Below are positions 20,131-28,290 of a DNA stretch of 64,000 nucleotides, piece by piece. Every line of letters starts with the position of its first letter. Position 1 is the stretch's first letter. The DNA lies in the NCBI RefSeq assembly GCF_011064615.1, contig NZ_JAALJH010000009.1, forward strand, positions 106,048 to 170,047. Reading direction: 5' to 3'. A program made the position numbers and the translations under genes. A model generated the notes under the pieces. The model was not told where the DNA came from, did no database searches, and saw only the letters and a program-made list of their open reading frames with translations. Source of the DNA: Aquisphaera insulae. GTDB lineage: Bacteria > Planctomycetota > Planctomycetia > Isosphaerales > Isosphaeraceae.

Positions 20131-21834
20131 TCAGGAAACGGCCGCCATCGCCGGGACGGTGGCGGACGCGGCGCGGTAGTGGCTGGCCTTGAACTCCTTG
20201 AGCGCCGACCGCAGGCCCTCGGCGATCGCGTCGGTCATCTTCTGCTCGCGCTCGAGCTGGCCGCGGACGTCGGCCTTCCGCTCCTTCATGTAGGTGAGGA
20301 AGGCCTTCTCGAAGGCCGGGACTTCCTTCACCGGGACGTCGTCGAGGAATCCCTCGGTGCCGGCGAAGATGCTCATCACCTGGTCGATGGCCGAGAGCGG
20401 CTGGTACTGGGGCTGCTTGAGGAGCTCGACCATCCGGTAGCCGCGGTCGAGTTGCATCTGGGTGGCCTTGTCGAGCTCGGTGCCGAGCTGGGCGAACGCC
20501 TCGAGTTCGCGGAAGGCCGCCAGGTCCAAACGCAGTCCGCCGGCCACCTTCTTCATGGCCGGGATCTGGGCCTTGCCGCCCACCCGGGAGACGCTGATGC
20601 CGACGTCGATGGCCGGGCGGACGCCGGCGAAGAAGAGGTCGGGCTGGAGGTAGATCTGGCCGTCGGTGATCGAGATCACGTTGGTGGGGATGTAGGCCGA
20701 GACCTCGCCCTCGAGCGTCTCGATGATCGGCAGGGCCGTCAGCGAACCGCCGGAAATCGTCGTCTTCTCGACCTTGTGGCCCTCGGCGTGATGCTCCTTC
20801 AGCGCGTGCTTGGCCTCTTCGAGGCCGGGCACGCCGACGTAGACCTTCTTGTCCACCCCCATGTCCTCGGTGATCTTGTCGGACGGGGTGGACGCCGGCA
20901 CGATGACGTAGCGGTTGGCGAGCTTGGCCGACCGCTCCAGGAGCCGGGAGTGGGCGTAGAAGATGTCGCCGGGGTAGGCCTCGCGTCCGGGGGGCCGGCG
21001 GAGCAGGAGGGAGACCTCGCGGTAGGCGACAGCCTGCTTGGAGAGGTCGTCGTAGATGCAGAGGGTGGGCTTGCCCTGCTCGTACATGAAGTACTCGGCC
21101 ATGGCGCAGCCGGCGTACGGCGAGATGTACTGGAGCGGGGCCGGATCGCTGGCACCAGCGGCGACGACGATCGTGTAGTCCATCGCGCCATGGCGGCGAA
21201 GGATGTCCACCAGTCCGGCCGTGGTCGATTCCTTCTGGGCGATCGCCACGTAGACGCAGATGACGCCGGTCCCCTTCTGGTTGAGGATCGTGTCGATGGC
21301 GATGGCGGTCTTGCCCGTCTTGCGGTCGCCGATGATCAGCTCGCGCTGGCCCCGGCCGATCGGGATCATGGAGTCGATCGCCTTGACGCCGGTCTGGAGC
21401 GGCTCGTCCACCGGCTGGCGGCCGGCGATGCCGGGCGCGGGAGATTCGAGGGCCCGAGACAACTCGGTGAGAATCGGCCCGGCCTGGTCGAGCGGCTCGC
21501 CAAGCGGGTTCACGACCCGGCCGATAAGGGCCTGGCCCACGGGGACACGAAGCAGTTCGCCGGTGGCGGTGACGGTGTCGCCTTCCTCGATCTGGGTGTA
21601 GTCGCCGAGGACGACGACGCCCACGGACGACTCTTCGAGGTTGAGCGCCAGCCCCTTGATCCCGTTCTTGAAGGCGACCATCTCGCCGGCCATGACGCCG
21701 GAGAGGCCGTGAACGCGCGCGATGCCGTCGCCGACCTCGAGCACCTGCCCCACCTCGGTCCGGGTGATCTCGGGCGCGAACTGCTCGATCTCACGCTGGA
21801 TAACTGAACTGATCTCGTCGGCTCTGAATTTCAT
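20131..21834 (-). CDS. atpA: ATP synthase F1 alpha subunit
   Basis: This nucleotide-binding, non-catalytic hexamer subunit has 567 residues. Visible motifs are the N-terminal beta-barrel ([14 protein letters not shown]), Walker [39 protein letters not shown] and the conserved [10 protein letters not shown]. It is some 55 residues longer than the typical 505-515; the extra length is a C-terminal tail ending [12 protein letters not shown]. The start at 21834 overlaps the end of atpH by 44 bases, implying translational coupling. Confidence 0.97.
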   Translation of the reverse strand: MKFRADEISSVIQREIEQFAPEITRTEVGQVLEVGDGIARVHGLSGVMAGEMVAFKNGIKGLALNLEESSVGVVVLGDYTQIEEGDTVTATGELLRVPVGQALIGRVVNPLGEPLDQAGPILTELSRALESPAPGIAGRQPVDEPLQTGVKAIDSMIPIGRGQRELIIGDRKTGKTAIAIDTILNQKGTGVICVYVAIAQKESTTAGLVDILRRHGAMDYTIVVAAGASDPAPLQYISPYAGCAMAEYFMYEQGKPTLCIYDDLSKQAVAYREVSLLLRRPPGREAYPGDIFYAHSRLLERSAKLANRYVIVPASTPSDKITEDMGVDKKVYVGVPGLEEAKHALKEHHAEGHKVEKTTISGGSLTALPIIETLEGEVSAYIPTNVISITDGQIYLQPDLFFAGVRPAIDVGISVSRVGGKAQIPAMKKVAGGLRLDLAAFRELEAFAQLGTELDKATQMQLDRGYRMVELLKQPQYQPLSAIDQVMSIFAGTEGFLDDVPVKEVPAFEKAFLTYMKERKADVRGQLEREQKMTDAIAEGLRSALKEFKASHYRAASATVPAMAAVS

Positions 21835-22438
21835 GCGTCTTTCCTTCGATCAGTCGCTGGCGAAGCTGTTCGAGTCGGTTGCGGACGGAGGCGTCGACGA
21901 CCTGGTCGCCGACCTGGACGACCAGCCCGCCGATCAGGGACGGGTCGGTGGTGACGTTCATGATCGGGGTGGCGCCGGTCATCGCGGCGACCCGGCGGCT
22001 CAGGGCCTCTTCCTGACCCGGGTCGAGCGGGGCCGCCGTCCGGACCAGGACAGGAATCCGGTTGTGCCTCCGATCCCAGATCCGCCGGACCTCCGCGGCC
22101 AGGCCCGAGACCAGCCCGAGCCGGCCGTGCCGGTTGAGCACCCGGAGGAACCGGGTGACCACGCCGCTGACCCGCGACTCGAGGAGATCGACGAGGATCC
22201 GGTCCTTCTCCGCCGGCGGGACCTGCGACGATCCGAGCACCTGCGCGAACCTCGGATTCGGGGCGAGGATCTCGCGGTCGATCGCCTCCAGGTCCTCGAC
22301 GGCCTGCTCGGCGGATCCCTCCGCGGTCGCCGCGTTCACCAGCGCCTCGGCATACTGGCGGATGACCTCCGCATCGTCGCCGAGCGCCGCGGCGCGGGCG
22401 GCGGGGGCGGGCTCGGAGGACGGGGCCTGCGCGGTCAT
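21791..22438 (-). CDS. atpH: ATP synthase F1 delta subunit
   Basis: The 215-residue peripheral-stalk subunit connects F1 to the b subunit. The N-terminal helical domain (about 22-130) includes [13 protein letters not shown] and the C-terminal part has [29 protein letters not shown], a delta signature. About 20 Ala/Pro-rich residues precede the family N terminus. Its start codon overlaps the atpF stop (ATGA) and its 3' end overlaps atpA by 44 bases. Confidence 0.94.
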   Translation of the reverse strand: MTAQAPSSEPAPAARAAALGDDAEVIRQYAEALVNAATAEGSAEQAVEDLEAIDREILAPNPRFAQVLGSSQVPPAEKDRILVDLLESRVSGVVTRFLRVLNRHGRLGLVSGLAAEVRRIWDRRHNRIPVLVRTAAPLDPGQEEALSRRVAAMTGATPIMNVTTDPSLIGGLVVQVGDQVVDASVRNRLEQLRQRLIEGKTHEIQSRRDQFSYPA

Positions 22439-23196
22439 GCGTGCGCCCCTCCCTGCCCGCTCATCACGGAGGTCACGGCGGGCAGTTCCTGGATGGCCTG
22501 GTCGAGGAGCCGGCGATGTTCATCCGCGCCCAGGTTCCGACAGAGGACCCTGCCGGCGACGGAGACGGCCGCGTCGGCCGTCTTGCTCCAGATCTCGGCG
22601 AGGGCCTGATCGCGGGCCGTGGCGATGTCGCGCTGGGCGCGTTCGCGGGAGGCGTCGGCGTCGGCCTGGGCCAGGCGGCGGATCTCGTCGGCGGCGGCCT
22701 GGGCGTCCTTCTGGGCCTTGTCGAAGAGGGCCTTGATGCGGTCATCGGCCTGGGCCATCAGCCGGCGATGCTCCGCCAGCAGTTGCTCGCTCTCGTTGCG
22801 GGCCTTCTCGGTCTCCATCAGGGTGTGCTCGAGGTGCTCCTCGCGATGATGGAGCGCCTCGGAGAGCGGCCCCCAGGCGAAGCGGCGGAGGATGAAGAGC
22901 AGTCCGAGGAAGACCAGGACCGTCCAGATGGCCAGGGTGGGCTCGGGCTTGAGCGGGTTGTTCGATCCCGCCTCCCCGCCCGGCTCGTGGTGGGCCGTCT
23001 CGGCCTCGTGCGCCGCGGCGGGTGCGGCGGCCGGTGCCGGAGCATGGCCGGGCTCGGCCTCGGCCTTGGGTGCGTTGGCGTGCGCGGGCTCCTGCGGCGC
23101 CGACTCCGCGCGAGCGGCCGCCGGCCATACCGCCGGCGCCGCCGCCACGAAGGCCAGGAGGCCCAGGTTCAAGAACAAGGTCCGGGGCCGAAGCAT
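22435..23196 (-). CDS. atpF: ATP synthase F0 b subunit with signal peptide
   Basis: The 253-residue peripheral-stalk protein has one membrane helix (PTLAIWTVLVFLGLLFIL, about 86-106) followed by a long charged coiled coil (about 110-235). Unusually, a cleavable-looking signal peptide (residues 1-30, ending AAARA) and an Ala/Glu/His-rich linker of roughly 50 residues precede the membrane helix. Ordinary b subunits are about 160 residues. I chose ATG 23196 because it gives the signal sequence directly. Its stop overlaps the atpH start. Confidence 0.92.
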   Translation of the reverse strand: MLRPRTLFLNLGLLAFVAAAPAVWPAAARAESAPQEPAHANAPKAEAEPGHAPAPAAAPAAAHEAETAHHEPGGEAGSNNPLKPEPTLAIWTVLVFLGLLFILRRFAWGPLSEALHHREEHLEHTLMETEKARNESEQLLAEHRRLMAQADDRIKALFDKAQKDAQAAADEIRRLAQADADASRERAQRDIATARDQALAEIWSKTADAAVSVAGRVLCRNLGADEHRRLLDQAIQELPAVTSVMSGQGGAHA

Positions 23197-23353
23197 GTGT
23201 CGATTCCCGCGTGATGGTTCGAGCCTGAGAACGCGAAAAGGCGACGGGCCGGCGATCCCGCCGCGACGGTCGACGCCAGGGCGGTCGGATCGGGCACGGC
23301 ACGGAGGCACCCCGGGGGGCGGTCGGCCGGGCCCGGGGTCCGCGGCCGCGCCG

Positions 23354-23671
23354 TCACTTGCCCAGGATGACCTGGAGCACGATGATGATCAGCGCGAAGA
23401 ACGTCACGCCTTCGATCAGGGCCGCGGCGATGATCATCGCGGTCTGGATGTTGGCGGCGATCTCCGGCTGGCGGGCCATGCTCTCCACGGACGCCTTGGC
23501 CAGGCCGCCGATGCCGAGGGCCGCCCCAATGATGACGATGCCGGCGCCGATCGCCTTGAGGTCGGAGAAGGACTCGACGACCGTGCTCCCGGCGGGAGGC
23601 TGGGCGTGGACGGCCCCCTGGGCGAACAGCAGCATGCCGACGGCGAGGACGGCGGACTTGATGAACTTCAT
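23354..23671 (-). CDS. atpE: ATP synthase F0 c subunit
   Basis: This 105-residue rotor-ring protein has a signal peptide (residues 1-22, ending GAVHAQ) followed by the two-helix hairpin: AIGAGIVIIGAALGIGGL, the loop ESMARQPE, then a second helix with the ion-binding Glu in AALIEGVTFFALII. The absence of the Gln and Glu-Ser/Thr set of Na+ rings suggests proton coupling. I chose ATG 23671 over a TTG or ATG upstream because it begins the signal peptide. It lies between atpB and atpF. Confidence 0.95.
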   Translation of the reverse strand: MKFIKSAVLAVGMLLFAQGAVHAQPPAGSTVVESFSDLKAIGAGIVIIGAALGIGGLAKASVESMARQPEIAANIQTAMIIAAALIEGVTFFALIIIVLQVILGK

Positions 23672-23879
23672 CGGACGCTCGACTCCTTGGTTGGACCTCG
23701 GAAGAAACACGGTCGGGGCTTCACTTCGCCCCCCACCATCAACCCGGCAGGGGCCGCTCGGCCCCGCCCTCGACCTTTCGTCTCGACGTCGCCCCCGGCT
23801 CTCGCGACCCGACCTTACCGGGCCGAATCGGCCCCGGCGGGCTCGGACGCTCGACGGCTCGCGACCTCCCCGGGGCCGA

Positions 23880-24707
23880 TCAGTGCGGATGCACGGCCGT
23901 CCCGATGAAGAGCGCCGAGAGGAACGTGAAAATGTACGCTTGCAAGAATGCCACGAACAGCTCCAGCAGGCTCAGGCAGATCACCCCCAGGATGCTCGCG
24001 GGCATCACCAGGTAGAACACGCCCGAATGCCAGGCCATGAGGATGAATCCCAGGATCACGGCCAGCACCATGTGGCCCGCGAACATGTTGGCGAAGAGTC
24101 GCACGGCCAGGACCACGTGCTTGATCAAGAGGCCGGCGATCTCGATGAAGAACATCAGGGGCCAGAGGAACCACTTCATCACGGGCGGCACGTCCAGGTG
24201 GGGGACCAGGGTCAGCCAGTACCCCTTCACGCCCGACTCCTTCGAGCCCGAGACGATGACGACGGCCATGGTGATCATCGCCAGGGCGAAGGTCACGTTG
24301 ATGTTGCCGGTCGCGGAGGCGAACCCCGGGATCATCCCCAGCAGATTGTTGAACAGCACGAAGAAGAAGCACGTCCAGAGGTAGGGGAGGAACTGGTCCG
24401 CCCCGTGCCCGCCGATCGACGGCCGGGCCACGTCATCCCGGACGAACAGGAGCATCGCCTCGAACGCGTTGGCGAACTTCCCCTTGCTCACGGGGCGGGC
24501 GGCGATCATCCGCGACAGCGGGATCATCACCGCGATCACCAGCAGCGCGGCCACGACTTCCATCACCATGAACTTGGTGATCTGGAGGCCGAAGACGTTC
24601 GGCAGCGGGATCGTCCACTGGAATTCGGGCCAGTTGCTGAACCAGGGAATTTCGAGCTCGTGACTGTCTTGCACGTGGCTCAGGGGATTGGCGCCATGCC
24701 CAGCCAT
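23880..24707 (-). CDS. atpB: ATP synthase F0 a subunit
   Basis: The 275-residue membrane subunit forms the proton half-channels next to the c ring. It has five or six hydrophobic helices, the essential Arg in LAVRLFANMFAGHMVLAVI, and the C-terminal ELFVAFLQAYIFTFLSALFIG helix (family signature, conserved Gln). The start at 24707 is read from ATGGCTGGGC. It is the second gene of the operon, 42 bases after the AtpZ/I-like gene. Confidence 0.95.
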   Translation of the reverse strand: MAGHGANPLSHVQDSHELEIPWFSNWPEFQWTIPLPNVFGLQITKFMVMEVVAALLVIAVMIPLSRMIAARPVSKGKFANAFEAMLLFVRDDVARPSIGGHGADQFLPYLWTCFFFVLFNNLLGMIPGFASATGNINVTFALAMITMAVVIVSGSKESGVKGYWLTLVPHLDVPPVMKWFLWPLMFFIEIAGLLIKHVVLAVRLFANMFAGHMVLAVILGFILMAWHSGVFYLVMPASILGVICLSLLELFVAFLQAYIFTFLSALFIGTAVHPH

Positions 24708-24749
24708 GTCAGCTCACATCTCGCTCGAGGTAGTTCGTTGTCGGCTTGA

Positions 24750-25034
24750 TCAGGCGGTCTCGTCGCCACGGTCGGCGTCCGACTCGCGAGTCGCGAGTCG
24801 ATCGGGCCGCCGGCCCCTGGCGAGTTCCGCGGGGAGCCTCAGCACATGCGTCATCCCGAGGATCACTCCCAGGATCGCACCGGTCATCGCAATCCACGGG
24901 GTTGTTCCCAGCCACCGGTCCACTCCGAACCCGATCAGTGTCGGTAGGGCGAACTCGAGGCCGATGGTCGTCACCCGCGACGCCCACTCCATGCCGACGG
25001 ATAGGGCGGATCGCTCGACTGGGCTTTCACGCAC
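24750..25034 (-). CDS. AtpZ/AtpI-type assembly protein
   Basis: This 94-residue small membrane protein has two hydrophobic helices (about 21-40 and 46-66). They have the AtpZ/F0F1-ATPase gene1 pattern: LEFALPTLIGFGVDRWLGT, then GAILGVILGMTHVLRL. These proteins assist c-ring assembly or Mg/Ca handling. It is the first gene of the ATP synthase operon. The start is GTG 25034 with GGGAG seven bases upstream; an internal ATG at 24992 is less likely. The C-terminal 25 residues are charged and disordered. Confidence 0.88.
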   Translation of the reverse strand: MRESPVERSALSVGMEWASRVTTIGLEFALPTLIGFGVDRWLGTTPWIAMTGAILGVILGMTHVLRLPAELARGRRPDRLATRESDADRGDETA

Positions 25035-25176
25035 AACCGTCTCCCGTCTCCCCCATCATCGCACCTGCGCCGTGGGAGTTACCCCCCACCCGGGCCGGCC
25101 ACGCATGGCGGGCCAAAGTCGGAGAACAAGACGGGAAGGAAGACGACCGGGGCAGGGATTGCCGCACGCAGGTTCT

Positions 25177-25204
25177 GTTATACAGGGCGGAAAACCGGTG
25201 TCAA
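25177..25204 (-). promoter_or_regulatory. Promoter of the ATP synthase operon
   Basis: On the minus strand TTGACA (25199-25204) is followed after 16 bases by TATAAC (25177-25182). This is a near-consensus sigma70-type promoter. The start site would be near 25170, giving a leader of about 135 bases before the GTG of the first operon gene. Confidence 0.7.
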
Positions 25205-25456
25205 CCACCCAGACGCCGGAGGTTCGAGAAATTTTTCACGAACTTCGAAGCCTCCTCCTGGTCCTCCCAAACACCGCCCCCCGCGCCGATCGGTTCACCC
25301 GGATGCGCGGCCCTCCGCTCCCCCGATCGGACGGCCGCGGGCGATTCGAGACCGCGGCAATCGCTCGCCGACCTCAAGAATCCAGGGCCGGGACCGGCCG
25401 CCCTTCAGATCCCTCAACGTCATGTCCGTTTTCGAACACGGAGACCGAGATCGTTA

Positions 25457-25486
25457 TTGACACGGTTCATGTCATTTTGGTATGTC
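25457..25486 (+). promoter_or_regulatory. Promoter of candidate small RNA
   Basis: TTGACA (25457-25462) is followed after 18 bases by TATGTC (25481-25486). The -35 is perfect and the -10 is weak-to-moderate. It lies in a locally AT-rich stretch and points right, toward a structured segment that ends in a strong terminator at 25624-25666. No reading frame lies between them. Confidence 0.5.
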
Positions 25487-25492
25487 CTAGTG

Positions 25493-25666
25493 TGCGAGTA
25501 AGCAGGGGTATGGCGACTCAGCGAGGCGTCGAATCCCTAATTTGGACATCCGGTTCGACGAAGTTGGGGACTCACCATGCTGTGGCCCAGGCTCGGAGAG
25601 TCCGACCCGATCGAAGTCACCAGGCGGCCTCGACTCCATTGACGAGTCGAGAGCCGCTTTTTTTTT
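25493..25666 (+). ncRNA. Candidate structured small RNA (about 174 nt), unknown family
   Basis: The segment runs from the predicted start of the promoter at 25457-25486 to an intrinsic terminator. It contains three clear helices. CGTCGAA (25527-25533) pairs with TTCGACG (25554-25560). GGACTC (25568-25573) pairs with GAGTCC (25598-25603). The terminator stem is at 25624-25657. No convincing open reading frame with a ribosome-binding site is present. It lies between the divergent ATP synthase operon and the DUF4912 gene. It does not show hallmark motifs of tmRNA, RNase P RNA or SRP RNA. It may instead be a long leader that is attenuated before the DUF4912 gene. Confidence 0.5.
25624..25666 (+). 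terminator. Intrinsic terminator of the candidate small RNA
   Basis: GCGGCCTCGACT (25624-25635) pairs with AGTCGAG-A-GCCGC (25645-25657), giving 12 base pairs with one bulged A. It is directly followed by nine T residues (25658-25666). This is one of the strongest intrinsic terminators in the window, and no upstream coding gene on this strand accounts for it. Confidence 0.85.
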
Positions 25667-25839
25667 CGAGTGCGTGACATCGTTCGGCGTCGGGATATCG
25701 AGCCGCGGCCTCCGGGGGATGAGTCCGATTGTCCGGGAATCAGGGAGTTTCCTGGACCGGTCCACTCAGGGATGAATCCAGCCATTAATCATCCATCGCT
25801 CGCGCCGAAGCGGTGCGAGGGATGCCGGAGTGGTTCCGA

Positions 25840-26961
25840 ATGACCCTCGACGCACTCAAGGACTGTAACAAGAAGTCGCTTGCCCAGATGGCCAAGGAGC
25901 GAGGGATCTCGGGCTGGCACGCCATGCGGAAGGATCAGTTGATCCGTGCGCTCTCCACGGCGCGACCCGCCGGCGGGTCGCGAGTGAGGAAAGTGGAGCC
26001 GAAGGTGGCGAACGCCAATAAACCTCGGCCTTCGGTCCGACCCAAGTCGGTGACCGTGCGGAAGGAATCCGCATCGATCTCCGAGGCGGCCGTCGCCGGG
26101 CGTCGCCCGCAGACCCCGGCGTCCTCGGTCGGCCCGCAGCCCCACACGCTCGACCATGCCTGCCAGAAGGACCGCATCATCGTCCTGGCGCGCGATTCCT
26201 ACTGGCTGCACGCCCACTGGGAGCTGAGCCGGACGACCCTGGCCCGCGCCCAGGCCGCGCTCGGCCAGGAGTGGCATTCGGCCCAGCCGATCCTTCGGGT
26301 CATGGACGTCAGCAGCGAGGACACGACCACGGCCACCGAGCGGCATCTTCGGGATGTCCCCATCCACGGCGGCGTGAACAACTGGTACATCGACGTCATG
26401 ACGCCGCCCCGCACGTTCCGGGTGGATATCGGCTATCTCTCGCGGCGAGGGAAGTTCTACGTCCTGGCTCGCTCGAACATCGTCACCACTCCCAGGGCCG
26501 GCGTCTCGGACGCGCTCGAGGAGAACTGGGGCGACGTCCGCCAGCAGTTCGATCGGGTCCAGAACCCCTCGACGATCGGCTCGCCGAGGTGCAACACGGT
26601 CCTCGACCTCCGCGAGCTGTTCGAAGAGCGGCTCCGCAGGCCCCTCTGCAGCACGTCGATGCAGAACCTGAACATCGCCGGGCTCCCCAGCCTGGGGCGG
26701 AAGTTCCACTTCGAGATCGACGCCGAGCTGATCGTCTACGGCACCACCGAGCCGAATGCGCAGGTGACCCTCCAGGGGGAGCCGGTGCACCTCCGGCCCG
26801 ACGGCTCGTTCACCGTCCGCTACAGCCTGCCCGATTCTCGCCAGATCATCCCGGCCGTGGCCTCGAGCGCCGACGGCGTCGAGGAGCGGACGATCGTCCT
26901 CGCCGTCGAGCGGAACACCAAGGAGCTCGAGCCGACGATCCACGACAACAACGAATTCTGA
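25840..26961 (+). CDS. DUF4912 protein with Rho-N/SAP-like N terminus
   Basis: In this 373-residue protein of unknown function, residues 1-36 resemble the Rho termination factor N-terminal/SAP-like helix-extended-loop-helix (LAQMAKERGISGWHAMRKDQ). A basic linker follows. The DUF4912 domain begins near residue 105 (SYWLHAHWELSRTTLARAQA, with NNWYIDV and YLSRRGKFYVLARS). The C terminus carries a small beta-rich segment. I chose ATG 25840 because GGAG lies nine bases upstream and homologous N termini begin here; GTG 25813 would add nine residues. A strong terminator follows at 27005-27043. The N-terminal module suggests nucleic-acid binding; this is inference. Confidence 0.85.
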   Translation: MTLDALKDCNKKSLAQMAKERGISGWHAMRKDQLIRALSTARPAGGSRVRKVEPKVANANKPRPSVRPKSVTVRKESASISEAAVAGRRPQTPASSVGPQPHTLDHACQKDRIIVLARDSYWLHAHWELSRTTLARAQAALGQEWHSAQPILRVMDVSSEDTTTATERHLRDVPIHGGVNNWYIDVMTPPRTFRVDIGYLSRRGKFYVLARSNIVTTPRAGVSDALEENWGDVRQQFDRVQNPSTIGSPRCNTVLDLRELFEERLRRPLCSTSMQNLNIAGLPSLGRKFHFEIDAELIVYGTTEPNAQVTLQGEPVHLRPDGSFTVRYSLPDSRQIIPAVASSADGVEERTIVLAVERNTKELEPTIHDNNEF

Positions 26962-27004
26962 CCTCGCCCGTCCGGTAACGGGGACCGAGGATAGCGATCG
27001 CAAC

Positions 27005-27043
27005 GCCGCGAAGGGGCACGCAACGCCCCTCTCGCGGCTTTTT
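27005..27043 (+). terminator. Intrinsic terminator after DUF4912 gene
   Basis: GCCGCGA-A-GGGGC (27005-27017) pairs with GCCCC-TC-TCGCGGC (27025-27038) around a seven-base loop, followed by five T residues (27039-27043). It ends the DUF4912 transcript 44 bases after its stop codon. Confidence 0.88.
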
Positions 27044-27056
27044 CATGCGCGCCAGG

Positions 27057-27085
27057 TTGTCACCGTAAGGGCTCGTCCGTAGACT
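27057..27085 (+). promoter_or_regulatory. Promoter of the UVR-motif gene
   Basis: TTGTCA (27057-27062) is followed after 17 bases by TAGACT (27080-27085), a five-of-six -35 and a four-of-six -10. It starts 13 bases after the preceding terminator. The start codon of the downstream gene is 75 bases beyond. Confidence 0.5.
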
Positions 27086-27160
27086 AAATTCTTCGCGGCA
27101 GGCGACACCGACGGGCTCGAGTCAAGGCCGTCATCGCCTCCGGATCCGAGGAGATCGCCC

Positions 27161-27931
27161 GTGGGTCATGACATTTCTTCCGTCATCGACGGCTGGGATT
27201 TCAACCCCGACGAATTCCAGGCCAGGATCATCCGAGGCGACGACGGACTCGACAAGATCCAGATGCGCGTCGACCTCGGCCTGCTCCAGATGAACCTCGC
27301 CGGCCGTCCCGACGGCGAACGCCCGAACGGATTCGAATCGCTCCTCGAGTTCTTCGAGGACCGACATCGTCAATCGGAGGCGTCGGGCGAGCCCTTCTCC
27401 CTCGACCATCAGGCCTGTACCACCTTGATGCGAGAGGGGCTCCAGTACTACCACCGCTACCTCTCCGCATTTCACCTGCGGCGATACGACCTGGTGACCC
27501 GGGATACGGACCGGAATCTCCGCCTCTTCGCCTTCGTGGTACGGCACGCCTCGCGCCGCCGCGACAAGGCGGAGTTCGATCAGTATCGCCCCTACGTCAC
27601 CATGATGCGGTCCCGATCGCTGGCCCTGGCGGCGATCGGCGAGGGGGATTACACGCTCGCCCTGAAGGAGATCGACGACGGGATCGGCCGGATCCGCCAG
27701 TTCCTCAGCGACTACGATCGGGCGGACGACGAGGCCGATTGCGCGGAGCTCGGTTTCCTGACTCGCTGGCGGAAGGAAGTCGAGATGGAGCGTCCCACCG
27801 GACCGGTCGAGCGGCTCGAGCAGCAGCTCGAGCGGGCCGTGACCTCGGAGGAGTACGAGGAGGCGGCCCGGATTCGCGACCAGCTCCGGCGACTTCGCGG
27901 CGAATCCATCGAAGAAAGCCGCCTCTCCTGA
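27161..27931 (+). CDS. UVR-motif (UvrB/UvrC-like) protein
   Basis: The 256-residue protein is largely helical and charged. Only the C-terminal segment (about 215-250) is recognisable, as a UVR motif: LEQQLERAVTSEEYEEAARIRDQL, split here by its conserved E-x-A-A-x-x-R-D core. In UvrB and UvrC this motif mediates their interaction. In stand-alone proteins it often marks stress-related clamp or kinase-associated factors. The central region (YVTMMRSRSLALAAIGEGDY) may be a tetratricopeptide-like helical pair. The start is GTG 27161, with GAGGAG seven bases upstream. Function unknown. Confidence 0.75.
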   Translation: MGHDISSVIDGWDFNPDEFQARIIRGDDGLDKIQMRVDLGLLQMNLAGRPDGERPNGFESLLEFFEDRHRQSEASGEPFSLDHQACTTLMREGLQYYHRYLSAFHLRRYDLVTRDTDRNLRLFAFVVRHASRRRDKAEFDQYRPYVTMMRSRSLALAAIGEGDYTLALKEIDDGIGRIRQFLSDYDRADDEADCAELGFLTRWRKEVEMERPTGPVERLEQQLERAVTSEEYEEAARIRDQLRRLRGESIEESRLS

Positions 27932-28012
27932 GGGTCTTGGAAAGCCGCTCCGCCCCTCCCCATTGGCCTCCAATGGGTTGCGACCGTTCATCGCCGCTGC
28001 GGCCTGTTTTCC

Positions 28013-28041
28013 TTGCCATTTCGACGTCCAGAAGCTAGGAT
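28013..28041 (+). promoter_or_regulatory. Promoter of 6S RNA
   Basis: TTGCCA (28013-28018) is followed after exactly 17 bases by TAGGAT (28036-28041). The predicted start is near 28048, about 20 bases before the closing stem of the 6S RNA. Confidence 0.6.
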
Positions 28042-28047
28042 ACCGGT

Positions 28048-28232
28048 GTTCGGTTTCGGCCGAGCGAGCCTCTGCCATGTTCGACACGGGGCGGTCCTTT
28101 TGGCGAACCAACGTGTAACCCGTAGGGACCCGATATCGGCCTCGTGAAGCTCCGGCTTCTCGCGGGTCTGTGGCTCCCACCTGAACTGCGGGTTCTCAAA
28201 AGCGCCCCAACGGCATTGCGGCGGAGGTCAAC
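28048..28232 (+). ncRNA. ssrS: 6S RNA
   Basis: This RNA mimics an open promoter and sequesters sigma70 RNA polymerase. The segment folds into the 6S shape. The closing stem is CCTCTGCC (28069-28076) with GGCGGAGG (28220-28227), and continues with GGGGCG (28088-28093)/CGCCCC (28203-28208). A large central bubble follows. Its 3' strand carries the typical CACCTGAAC-loop-GGTTCTCAAAA small hairpin, as in the E. coli CACCUUGAAC/GGGUUCAAGG element. A terminal stem ends in GAAGC-TCCG-GCTTC. It is immediately upstream of 5-formyl-THF cyclo-ligase, the conserved ssrS-ygfA neighbourhood. The exact ends are inferred. Confidence 0.8.
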
Positions 28233-28233
28233 G

Positions 28234-28278
28234 GCCCGTGCCTTCCCCTCGCGGGGATGACACGGGCTCGTTTCATTT
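28234..28278 (+). terminator. Terminator between 6S RNA and ygfA
   Basis: GCCCGTG (28234-28240) pairs with CACGGGC (28261-28267). Inside it is a second stem, CCCC-TCGC-GGGG. A T-rich tract (TCGTTTCATTT) follows. It would end the 6S RNA but may allow read-through into the downstream gene, which starts 13 bases later. Confidence 0.6.
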
Positions 28279-28290
28279 CGGGAGCCTCCC

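Noticed and set aside
25493..25666. tmRNA or tRNA-like reading of the GGTTCGAC sequence in the small RNA
   Set aside because: The T-loop-like match is isolated. There is no tag reading frame, no pairing acceptor arm and no 3' end like tmRNA.
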